In this document: piece after piece, positions 13,232 through 25,000 of the stretch
How positions within the stretch are numbered: the first letter of the stretch is position 1
Layout of the letters: each line of letters starts with the position of its first letter
Origin: Ciona intestinalis
Taxonomy: Eukaryota; Chordata; Ascidiacea; Phlebobranchia; Cionidae
Length of the DNA stretch: 64,000 bases
Assembly: GCF_000224145.3 (NCBI RefSeq)
Contig: NC_020167.2
Location: 5,208,287 to 5,272,286, forward strand
Direction of reading: 5' to 3'
The notes under the pieces: model-generated
What the model saw: only the letters and a program-made list of their open reading frames with translations
The model's database searches: none
Told to the model about the DNA's origin: nothing
Made by a program: the position numbers and the translations under genes

Positions 13232-13478
13232 AAAACTTCACACGGGTAAAAGCAGCCGAGCAGTAAATGAGAAGGCACGAAAGAAAAGGTACACTGGTCA
13301 TATCTGCCTTTAAATGACGTTAAATCAATCATAATTTACGTCACCAAAATTTCCTTTCAGGCATCGGCGCATTGTTATTGCTGGGTTGAAGTGTGGTCTT
13401 GTAATAAGATCACTGGAACCGGTGCGTCTTCTGGTGGAACTAATTTCATCATATATTTGACTCGTGTTGGTTGAATGA

Positions 13479-16400
13479 TCAGTTGCACCCGCATGACACG
13501 ACAACCATGTCTTTGAACCTTCGGTACATTACATTCTCGTTCTCGTCAAAATACAGAAAATCAAGACTAAGTAGTTCGGTGGGTGTACAACATGGCATAG
13601 GTACTGAGGCTGTCCTAATCATTGTGCTAACCATCGACTGAATAATGGCATGATTTGTAGCGTTCGTGTGGTGATTAAGAGGGAATGCGCAAGCACCTGA
13701 GCACCTGTAAGCCGCGTAGTGTTGTGGCGCAATCAACCAGTCCTGAAATAAAATCGATTGTTTAAAGAAGGTTACATAGTACAGCTTGCCTTAGTATTTT
13801 ACGAAAATGTTAAAACTAGGAATAAACTGCGATATGGCTATGGCAACGTCAGATTGTTTCAGATAAATTGAACTGTTTTTTGGAACAGCATTATACTTTT
13901 CAATACAATCAAACTATTGTAACCATGTCATTGATTATAACAGTTTAGAATACTCAATAGAGCACATGAAAAATAAAATAAAAATGCCGTACCTCCCAGC
14001 CAATATCTTTAAAACGGACATTGAATATTTTTCTATGGCAAGGTTCGGATTTTTTTCGTCTGGATGGCGTTTTTTTCTTCTTGGAACGATCTAAAAAATT
14101 TTTTAATTAATAAGAATGAGTTTAATACAGCAATGTAGTTTTGCTCTAATGGGCCAGACTTGTAAACCAGCAGTTTTCTAACTGGTAGTAAATATTTAAT
14201 ATACAATTCCGTTGGTTGTCTATTCGGTCACTATTGCAGTAAGAAAGGGTCTCGTACTTTTTTTCTTTCGTCTTCTCGCCTTTCTTCTCCACATCGTTCT
14301 CTCTCTCTCCGGTGCATCGTCATTTCCGGGAACAGTGTTGCTTGTAATGTCCGAACGCGTCCCCCTGTCGTACACAACTTCCGAAGCAGCAGAACCTGGG
14401 GCTCTCCAGGTTTGATTGTTTGTGTCGTTTGTGTGCGTATTTTCTGAATCCCCCGGAGCTGATTCTGTTAAACAGTTACAAAGATCACCCCTCAAATTGT
14501 GTTTTACTACTTATCTTGTAAAATAACTCTTGTACGATTTTAACTATACAAAAGTCAAGGTAGATTTGACGGCTTTTAAATCTCATTTTTTATTATTTAT
14601 CCACTCAATTATCTTTGGAAATTGTATAAAAAAAGTATTTTTTGTTTTATCTTCGATCACATTTCTAACCATCTTCCCAGTCATCCTCCTCTTCGTCTTC
14701 TTCCGCCTCTTCTGCATCCGGAGGACTTCTCCTGAACCTCCTGGTTATTTGTTCACGCTGAGAGTCTTCTCCCTGTGCGAAGAAGGCGACGAGAAAAGCT
14801 TGTTTTGCAGCCTCTCCCTTCCTGCCCACAACTCCAACTTTCTGCGGCTTCAAGTAAGAACCTGAATTACGGAGTCGGATTAACGTCTGACCGAAAACGA
14901 ACCGCAAGATGTTTGCCTGTGTCGCCTTTTACACTAAAAAGCTTATCTTTGGCCCAGTAACATGGGCGTTCCTTGACGTACATTTAAAGGAACATGTTAT
15001 TTGAATTTACGACATGGCACCAGCAGGGCGATTAGCGTCAATTAACCTTACCGTCTAGGGTTTCAACGGTGACTTTTAAGCCCACGTTAGTTCCAGTAAT
15101 GATCCAGTCGCGTACAGCGCTTGTGACGTCATAAACCAACCATCCTTCCTCTGAAGTCCCAACCAATCGGGTGCCAAGCAGATAAACAGTTGGTCTGTGT
15201 CATAATTTAAAAGATGTAATCTCTTAATGCGACATGAAAAGGTAACTGAAAAAGATACGAACATATTAGCGATTCTCACCTTCCCCGAGCATCCGGCATT
15301 GCTTGGTACACGTTGACTCTCAGTGTTTGGTTGCTTGTTCCATACTCGCTTCTCTCTTTGTAGAGACGGAATTTGGCCGCTGAGAGTCGCTCGTTCTCTC
15401 CCACGTGACGCATCTCGAAATAAAAAGATCGGTGACGAATCAAAATTCTCCGCAACTCTCTGGACGAGAACGTCTCATCATCGACACCTAAATGACACAA
15501 TTGTTGTACATTGCGGTAAGGGCCTTTAGCGAGCAGTGTATAAGAACATCCCGTGCTTCTACTGGAATACTCTGATTGTTTATCTCAGTAATAGTCGCCG
15601 AACAAAGCTTCGTTTGTAGTGCGCAATAGACATTCGGCATCGTGACGTCAGTAAATACGCGCGGAATCGGCACGATGAAAGTACGCGCGACTTTGGCTGA
15701 ACAAACAGCAGTTTGGGTTGAAATAAATCAAAGTCGGGTAAAAACAACACGTCCCTGGCGTTCTGTGGCCTTCACGGGAAACCGACCACATAGTCTGATG
15801 CTGGAATCAATTACCGCAATGGGCCATGAGATTTAAATTGGTTCATAAAGCAATTTTGCGACCGACTGTATTTCAAGATGTGTGGCGTTTCAATATCGTC
15901 AATATGGCGAGTCGCGACCGCAAATTCTCAACGTTTGACGCATTTTTGTTGCAAATTGAAATTCCTGTGTTTGTTTTTCGGTAATAAAACTGAACAACAA
16001 TAAGGCAAATGGAAAATTCCGGTCCCACCTTTCGAAATAGCTCTCAGTCAATTTACCATATTTGGTCCAGGCGGAAACGTGACTTCGTTTTTTACATCTG
16101 TTCTTGCTTGCTTGCCACGCACCTAGTTACATCGCACATTTTTAAAGGTTGTATATTATACACATTACCCAGAAGTAAAATCGTTTTTTTATGACACTCG
16201 CATTTCGAAGATAGTTAATTTGAAACCTCGTCAACAGAAAAAGCAGCGAAAATCATTAAATGAAACAAGTCCTCATCACGTGGAAATTCCGAATCTATTT
16301 CGTTTCAAGCACTTCGTTTCCCGTTCGGGCGATTTTTACTTTCAGCACAAATGAACGGAAATGCGGAAACGTTAAATGGGGCGGAAACATCAGAGATAAG

Positions 16401-17471
16401 ATGCGCTCACGGGTTGAATTCCACCGATTGGCGCTGCTTTCAGCATGCCACTCAAGGAGCGGAAAAGCCTCAACAATGGAAACAAAATGGCTGCCCGCGT
16501 TTGGTGTCAGGTTCTTTTAAACAAAGCAAAAATTCAGCGACCCTGTCAATTGACCCGCATATATAAAAGCACCGAACCTGATACTTATGGGTTTCTGGCA
16601 AGGATTATCTCGAGTACCAGTTTGTTTGCGCGTATATTTAATTACTCGGGTTTAACCGCCGAATATCTTGAAAATGTTGCGAGTTTATACTTCACGATTC
16701 AATGGGCACTCATGGAAAATATTTGAGATATATTAATATGCCGATCTTACCTCTCGGTTGCTTTGTGTTCACAAAACTCATGACGAGATCAGAGTCGTCC
16801 AACAACCTCTTTTCAACCTGGTTCGTAGCCAAGCTGTTGTACGGCCCTCCTGTCGCATGAAAACTTTGTGGTTGCCGACTCTGGTCCGAATTCTCTTCGA
16901 AAATTCCGACTTCGTTAAAAATCCTACCTTCCTCTAAGTATCGGTTTAAAGTGGTCGATACTCCGCCCCTGAAAACCCCATTTGGCATCGTCCTTCGGTT
17001 AAGCGAATAGCGATCGAATCCCACGCCACCGCCCAAGTCCGTTGCACCTTCCAACTGGTTTCTCGTGGGATCGATTTCCGCTTGGGTGTGACCTATCGGT
17101 CTTTCAGCAACCCCGCCTGACGCCGAGTTGTATAGACCAAGCATGTACAGTGGCGCAGAGGTGCGAACTTGGTAGCTTTGATTGGCGGGTCGAGGACGAT
17201 GATTGAGTCCCAGCAAAGATAAGATCTGACGTTGATATTCCCGCCTCTCCTTACCTGCAAGTCTTCTGTAAAGGTGTGATTGAGTTGGACCCTCGTGTTC
17301 AATGACGTACGCATCCGAAGAAATGACGCTAATAAATAAAATCAAGAGCAAAGTAGAATATATATAAAATTGCGGCGCTGTCGGCAGTTCAAATCTCCGT
17401 CGCCTAAGCTTCAGTTTTTTACGGTATATCAGTTCACAGCAATCTCGACTTGAAGTCTTACTTAGATCCAT
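13479..17471 (-). CDS. Bmp5/7-like: BMP5/6/7/8 (60A)-type TGF-beta ligand
   Basis: Exons (transcript order): 17471-16751, 15487-15280, 15194-15052, 14861-14670, 14090-13993, 13742-13479; 541 aa. A hydrophobic signal segment ([17 protein letters not shown]) is followed by prodomain motifs typical of BMP5-8: [20 protein letters not shown] and [11 protein letters not shown], then [10 protein letters not shown], then [17 protein letters not shown] basic run (TPSRRKKS) just before the mature part is the likely convertase site. The mature domain has [12 protein letters not shown] and seven cysteines ending SCGCN; relatives usually end CGCH. By family knowledge it is a secreted dimer that binds BMP receptor serine kinases and signals through Smad1/5/8. 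The acidic stretch [11 protein letters not shown] in exon 4 is unusual. The reading frame is open to an ATG at 17624, so the start is uncertain; 17471 puts the signal segment nearer the N-terminus. Confidence 0.95.
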
Positions 17472-17624
17472 AGTGTCAATATCTGAATGCCGTCGCATGT
17501 CCTTACTTGCGATCCGCATGCTCCACTTGTGTCCGATCTTACAGCTGCATACTGACTGGCAATCGTAACCAGTAGGTTCCAGTTCACTGCGCAGGTGCGC
17601 TTTATTGCGATGACAAGTCATCAC

Positions 17625-20600
17625 GGAAAAGTAGGTCCCTGTTCACTTTCCCAAGTGAAAACAGACGCTTGTTTACGCCAAACTAATTCCTTCTATGTCG
17701 TGTTGAGCTCAATCTTTGAGCATGAGCAGAGATAACGGCTCTCTTCCATCCGAACGAGGTTCACACGGAACGAATGTGTGCCACAGTTATAGCTGCTGAT
17801 GGATCTCTTGTTCGGTTGAGTTGTTCGAGCAGATAACGCTGTCAGGTGCTGGTGTTCAGATTTTCCAGGTTTTGTTCTTCACCAAACTCTTAACATTCAG
17901 TATGTGCTTAGTATTTCAAGTGATTGCAACCTGAAAAACGAACTGTCTTAATTCGCACGTTCAAGTATCAAGCCGCAAAACTTATAATAATATGTATTTA
18001 TCGTGTTATAGAGGTATCTTCGCATCGTGCGGTTAAAACGCATGATCTCCGCGGGCCTAGTTATTATAAGCTCAGAAAACCGGAACATGGATCAAGCAAG
18101 CCACCATTATAGTGCGATATGCGCATAATTGGAATGGGGTTATCTTTCGAAGAAGTCACTTTCTCATAAAAAATCCATTTTGCCGAAACATATCCCGACC
18201 ACCTAGGCGCCAAGTCACAATAGCGTTTGTGACGCAACAACCGAATCGACACCAAATACTGCGGATCCTGAAATCGGGTCTCGGGGCGCCACCGGCCATG
18301 AAGCGACACCGTAATCCTTGAAAAGTGAGCGAGCAACGACGCATTCAAGCAGAATCTACAGAACTCCTGTGAGAGTTGAAGGACCCTCCATCAGCATTGG
18401 ACAAAGCCACGCACCATCTCGTTACCATTGGCAGTAATACCCATCAGCAGTCTCCTGCGCGGTTAAAGTCCTTTCGTGTCCTCACGGGTTCTAAATATAG
18501 CAGAATACTCTTTAATCCTCGCATGTGTAAAACAGTTTCGCTATCTTAGATTACCTAACCCCACGTGAGAAATAATTTATTTCCAGTACATTAGACATTC
18601 GCGTGACGTGGACAACCCACGCAGGTCAACTATGTCAGGAAAGTTTTGCCCGATTTCGTGAGTTTCGCGTGTTCGGTCTTTGCACAACATCGTATCCGAT
18701 AATACTGGTTGTTTGGGAAACCCAACCCACCATGCGATAACAAAGCACTGTATCTGCTCGACGTCACACAACCGTGTCACGAATTCGGCATTCTTTCGCT
18801 CGCCAAATTCTAGAAATAACCAAATCAAAGTAAAAGTTGTGTGTTTCATCGTTTACCGCAATGCTCTGCAAGCGCCTGGGTTAAAACTGCCAACGACGTG
18901 CGTTATTTGAACCCGGAAAAAATTGAAAACACGACCTCGCGGTTAGTTGTAAATTAATCAGCCTGCCTAAATACTAAGAATGTTGACAGAGGCTCGCCTA
19001 TATGCTCGCGTTCGAGGATAATTACTTGCCGACAATTCCCCAACCACAGTGAGTGTATAACGAACACTGATCACACAAATTGAACGAGGCCCACGATTTG
19101 TACCTACTGCTTGTGCAAACCCATGGCGCCACTCAGATATTTCGCACAAACAAAGCGAGGCGCGTCGCGTCTGGGTCCCCGATCTTCACTGAACCTTCTC
19201 AAACCTCTCGAAACGCTCACGATTCAACAAATCTCAGCGAGAAACCACATTTTCAAGATGCAAGTGCGCACCCCCTTAAATACCCCGGTCACGCGACGAA
19301 TCGAAATCGGGTTACGGTAAATTGAATCCCCTGCCAGCGCCGGTATAAGTGCCGCTGTCACCTCGGAAACGAGCATTACATTCGAGCGAAAACAAACCAG
19401 ACATCGCCGTTTCGTTTACAGCCGTTTAGCGCTAAATTCCTCGAGCGATGCTATCACTACAATGATCTGGCGTCGGTCTGTTCTATCCGGTCCATCACTT
19501 TAGCGGAGTGGCGTCGAAATAACTTAATGACTGCATCGTCGTGATCTCGAGGAAATGATCGTTTCGATACAAAATTTCGGTAAACAGCCCTGCAACAATA
19601 ATGAGGAGTTCCGTATACGATCAATTTCAAAAAGTTTTAAACGTTACAAAGCATATGTGGACAGCGTATTTTTATAAAAAGCTCCAATACAGGTTTTTTC
19701 TGAAAATGTATGAGATTACAGCGCAAACAAAACCCGTGTCCTGCAACCACACTCACGTTGGACAAGCTTCAGTAAAATGAGTTACGTTGTTGCCCCGGTG
19801 GCGCCGAACTGTACACAAATTACCTGATATCTCCCACAAGCCGTTTCCGTAACCACCAGACTTGAAAGCGGGGCACCGAATTCATCGACGGTAAGAAAAT
19901 CTCTTAATAGCGACGACTTCGTCGCTGACGTCACCGCATTAAATCGGATTAGATCAACGTCGATCAAGCGCTCACTTCCTTCAGGTAACTGAAAGACTCC
20001 ACGTGAGTGTACGTGGTTATACAAAGGTAGAAACGACGATTACTGAGTACACAGGTCTCCCATCGCGATAATGAACTTTAAACAGTCTACAATAGCGCGT
20101 CGCTTCGAATTGATTTTTTTTAGTTTTTATGGCAAAGTACAAACAGAGCGTTTCCACGAATTTACCGACGTTACCCGCCATTTATTTATCTGCGTTTTCC
20201 TGAAAAAAAACGTACAAACCCTCGGCAAGGAATATCGAAAAAAACGTCGGAAGAAAATCGGTTTTGCGGTGAGCCGTGCTTGGCCATCATCAATTAGTCT
20301 GTAACAGGATTTATTACTTGAACTTTGCCGGGAAGACTCAAGTGAAGTCTAGACCGACCCTGCCACTAATGGAACTTTTTCTGCCGTACTTGCTATTAGA
20401 CTTAGAGGTTCCGCATAATATACCACTAATGGCCGGCAGCTTTGGTGCTGTATACAAAAATGGCCGCAAATCAGAGCAAACCGCTGGATCCATTCCATAA
20501 ACTCGCTTTCGCCTGCCTTAACACTAAGCCGCGTACAGATCAAATGCACGTACGCCAGACCACCTGCAGTTCAACTCGAGTATACGTAGTAGGTAGTACT

Positions 20601-21848
20601 AAAACACATCTAACCTACTACGCTTTCGGGTGATCAATAAATTTATCTCTGACGCAAAAGCCGTTACCGCCCATTACCAGCTCGTTGGCGAATTAGTGTA
20701 CGGAGATAACGATTTGAGAGAAAAGCGCCGCTATTCTTCGAGGCCGAACACGATGGCTGTAACTAAAACTACCACACAAAAGAAGCTGCAATAAACTAAG
20801 TCTACAGCAGCGAAGAAATGATCGCGACAAAAACGACTGAAATTCCATCTAGTCAAAGAAGACCCTCCGCTGTTAGAAGTAATGTTATATTCGGCAGTGG
20901 GTGACGTCGCCTTCTTTGCGTTGGAACGCAGCAGAGCGGAACGGAGCTGACAACAAGGTGAGCGACATGGCGCCATGGCGGCTTGACTGACGTTGCGATT
21001 TTTCGATCGGAAATATTCTCTTTTTTTCTACTTTTATCAGAAACTCTTAGCGTTTAGTTTCTCCGGGTCTCAGGTGGACCGCAACGTTTTCCCTGCGCCG
21101 TAAGACGTTGGTCCGCCTCTAATTCAAAACAGAATTAGTGTCTATCAGGCGGCGTCTTTAAAACTTAATACATAAAGATATACTTTTTTGTCGCAAATAC
21201 CTGAAACCCTCAACCAATACTTCACACAACATTGCCATTATGCGCAGCGGAAACACATGATTGGGAAATAACAAACTGGCTGAATTCCAGAACATTTCAT
21301 CTCCATTTCCGCGGTCACGGGTTGTCTGTACGCAGCAATAATTAGTTTACATTGTGACGTAGACAATGCAGCCTCGTTGGAAATAGATGACTATTGTTTT
21401 TGCTTCGACTCATGAGCATTGTTGTGTTTCTGAGACGGAAATAACAACAATGAAAATGGACTTAAAAAGTTTAAGAAGTCTTAGTTTAATTTCTTTGTTT
21501 ATTATCGTGTAAGGAAAACAAACAATAAGTAGCGCCGAAAATAAATTGATAAATTCGTTAATACGGAACTTTTGTCGGTCTATTTCGCTTTTTATGAGAA
21601 ACTTCTTTATAAGACAGCCTAAGTAACTAAACGAATTTGCATAAGAAACTTCAAACATTGTTTGTTCTTTATGCACAGTTGGGGCATTTTTAACAAAACC
21701 TTTTACGTTGAAAAAATAATCTATCATTTCACTGCTAAAATTCGAATTAACTTTTTATACAAGAATTCTTGTTTTTTTGTAGAGCGTTCTGTACCTGTCT
21801 TTGTCATTTAGAAGTTTAATTAAAACTTAAAAACGAAATATTTTCATT
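17625..21848. other. Intergenic spacer upstream of the BMP gene
   Basis: About 4.2 kb, visibly richer in G+C than most of the window and free of MITE copies. I find no ORF with recognisable homology. One orphan exon-like stretch is listed separately (19824-19988, minus strand). As the region upstream of a developmental ligand it is a likely home for BMP enhancers, but no specific element can be named from the sequence. Confidence 0.45.
19824..19988 (-). other. Orphan exon-like open stretch, unknown
   Basis: 165 bases bounded by a ctttcag acceptor and a cag/gtaatt donor, open in phase 0 for 55 codons (starts LPEGSERLIDVDL, ends ETACGRYQ). No partner exon, start or stop was found nearby and I do not recognise the protein. 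It could be one exon of an unrecognised gene or chance. Confidence 0.22.
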
Positions 21849-21849
21849 G

Positions 21850-22037
21850 TATATGGTACTGTGGGGTAAGATGGGTACCGCCAGCACTTTAAAGTCACAT
21901 TTTGTGGTTTCAACAATAAACAACGCTTTTTTAAAGTCGCGGACTACGGTTATAAATTTCTGTAAATATTTTTTGTTTACCAACAAGTGGGACAAGAAAA
22001 AAAGAAAATATGTACCATCTTACCCCACCATACTATA
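21850..22037. mobile_element. Palindromic MITE, copy 2
   Basis: Ends tatggtactgtggggtaaga and cttaccccaccatactata are inverted repeats. It lies just downstream of the esterase stop codon. Confidence 0.8.
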
Positions 22038-22070
22038 ATATAAAGAATTAATAATTGCATATCAAGTTTT

Positions 22071-25000
22071 TTAAACAGTTTTGAACTTGTTGATATTTTC
22101 GCCCTCTGATCGAATAGCAGCTCGTAGCTCAGTTGGACGAATACCCAACTTGAAGTCGTCCTTCAAATATAAGTCCAACTCATCAAAAAAATCACATTGG
22201 TTTGAAACGTAGTCGGTCAACACTGAAAGTTGAGATGTGCTGATTTGGAGCGCGCTGTAGTGGCCTTCAGTTTCGAACAGGGTTGGCCAGTATTCTGTGC
22301 TCTGTAGAAGTAATGCCACAATATTTTCAGTAACATGACGACGAAAGTGAATGTTGAAATTTTTAAATGTTTAGGAACGCAAAGTATAGGCTATTTAGTA
22401 CTGTGGGGTAAGACGAGACACCTTTGGGCACATTATGCCAAATACTCCGATCGTGTTTTAACAAATAACCACGCTTTGTGGGAGTCGTGAGGGTACGGTT
22501 TTGTAATTCTTCGAATGTTCTTTGTTTTCTACCAAGCCTCTAAAGCCTGTTTATACTCGCGTGGTGGGCAATATGAGTTACATAAACGTCACAAATAAGA
22601 ATAAAAAGGAATTACCGTGATAGGGGAATCCCTACTCATTTGGTTCGGGTTCCCGGATTTAGCAAAGTTGCTCCAGTACTTAATGATGTTGTTCGCAAGT
22701 ACTTGTTCCTCATCGGTAAAGGATAAATCAGTTAGTTTGTCCACGTCAAATAAGTAAGGCAGTTCAGCAGAATGGCACACGAGGTCGTAGCACTTGGTGT
22801 AGTTTTCCCAGAACTCCTGTTAAGTTAAATTAGTAACATATAATGTGTATAAAGAAGTTTTCTCTTTTTAATTTATGTTGCTCAGTATTAAAGAATATAA
22901 AGCGTAGCTTTGTAAAAATGTATGAGTTGGTTTAAAAGCCTAGACATGTTTATAGTAATTTGAACTATATACTCTATCTATCCTTATTTTAAAGCTGCAA
23001 TTCTATATTTTTGGTTTGTTTAGTTGTAGCTAAAAACTACACAGGTACTGCTGTGTACGCGGACTCGGACTCGGACTCAGGCTTCGTTCTTACCGGAAAA
23101 GACCAAGTCTGATTGAACATGTACCACCACACGTTATTGGAAGAAGCATCTGCATTCATTACTCGGCGGCTCGGGCATGTAAAAAGATAGTCCGTCACTA
23201 AATCGTCCATCGGGTTTCTGTTGTCACATTCTGAGTTTCTCAATTTTCCACACTATATATATGGTAATAAATATCGTTTACAAGCAGCGTTATCAGCCTT
23301 GCTTTATAGAACCGACGCATATACGTTCGATATAAATACATGCTGGGTTGAATTAAAATTTTATTTTTATTGGTATATAAGGGTCAATTGGGCGCAATGT
23401 TTGATTTGCATATATTTCAGTCTAGGAACCGTCCGTTGTATAGTGTTTTAAATCTACATACATATAAAATGTATAATCGATTTATTTTATAATTGATCAC
23501 TTTGATGCACTCACCTCGGGAGGATAGTGTTCTTCCACGTCTGTATAATTATCTCCAAACATTAATTTCATGAGTAGATCGTACGTTTTTAACGTTTCAG
23601 ATTTTTCAGGGAATATTTGAAGAATAAAAAACATCCCTTCGTCTTTTGCGAATCCCATTATCATCGGTTTGTCGTGGTTATTGCCCTGGTTTAAACGTTA
23701 CAGTTAGCGTTTGCTGTAATTTTTATTTGTTTGATTCTTACTGAAACATATTGACATCGATTTAAAAAAAATGCTAAAATCTATATGCAAGATTTTTGGT
23801 ACCCGCATGCAAGATCATGTGTATATATATACACACGCGTGGTAAATACCTTTAAAAATGTGTAGTAAGGATGTTCATTCAACAAATCTTCGTCCAACAC
23901 GGGAGCCCACGGTTCAAAGACTTGAGTTAAAGAGTTTGGGTTTATCTGATTCACAATACTGAAGTTTCTGAGTGCGGCCAATGTCTCTTCCATCGTTTTA
24001 CTTTTCATGCATGCTAATGCGTCGACAGCAGTAGTTGCCTCGTCTCTGTTTAAATAATTATATTATGTATCAGGCTGACGACAAGACTTTAACAAGACAT
24101 TTGGCACCTGCAGCCCATGTGTTTGGCGAATTTATCAGCAATATCTTGAGCTTCTGTTTTGTTTTTGTACGTGATTCCAAACGGGTTGCTTTCCAGTATT
24201 GCTCCGTGGAATAGAGGTTCGCTATAATTGTTCACCATGTGTACAGCAATACTCTGTGCGCCTGCACTTTGGCCGAACAGTGTAACCTAGAATTGTTACA
24301 TTATTTACTAGGGTTTAGGGGAGACATCAGGACACCTTTAGCACAATATTCTAATATCCTGAACAATTACCAACGTTCAATGGGAGTCGTGAGAATACGG
24401 TTTTATAGTTCCTTGAGTGTTCTTGGTTTATTATCAAATGGGACGAAAAAATAGAAATGAACAGGTTCTATCTTCCCCCACCCTACTTTCTTACTTGTGT
24501 TTTCTACAAACCAAGTTGTTGCGAGCTTATATACTGTTTGTACAAAGCGGCTTACCGACTTCTTATTTCCACCAAAACTCTGTATATTTTCTTGCACCCA
24601 TTCCAATGCTTTGATTTGATCCCATATACCGAAGTTTCCTAACACTGCGTCCGTATCTCCGGTGTCTTGATAGAAGAACCCGAAAGGCCCCACTCTTAAA
24701 ACAAAACCAGCAATTGACAAAGGTGACAGTTACTGAACAAATTGCTTAAACAAAAGTTACTGACAATTTGTTTGATGGTTACTGAAAATTTGTTTGATGG
24801 TTACTGAACAAATTGTTTGAACAAAACGTTACTGAAATTGTTTTTGATGATTACTAAACGAATTGTTTGATCAAAAAGTTACTGATTTTTTTAAAGTTAC
24901 TGAACAAATGGTTTGATCAAAAAAGAAGTGCACTCACCGGTAGTTAGGGACGACAACAACCACGTCTCCCTTTTCCGCAATAAACCTCGCATCATATAGT

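Noticed and set aside
14212-14907. Several plus- and minus-strand frames around the BMP exon 4
   Set aside because: They are opposite-strand or run-on readings of the real exon 14670-14861 and adjacent intron.
12381-15140. Repeated TGACGTCA-like motifs suggesting CRE sites
   Set aside because: They occur within the CELF 3' UTR and even inside BMP coding exons, with no promoter context. The motif also appears scattered elsewhere in the window.
16260-16566. Plus-strand open frames with a TATA-like sequence (atatataaaag) near 16560
   Set aside because: They lie inside the first BMP intron, overlap in different frames, show no homology and have no splice partner.
20731-20976. Minus-strand frame starting MAPCRSPCC with a hydrophobic C-terminus
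   Set aside because: No homology, and the region is merely GC-rich with few stops. The hydrophobic end could be chance.
24727-24925. Regular repeats considered as a CRISPR-like array
   Set aside because: The units are contiguous without unique spacers and lie in a eukaryotic intron, so this is a minisatellite.
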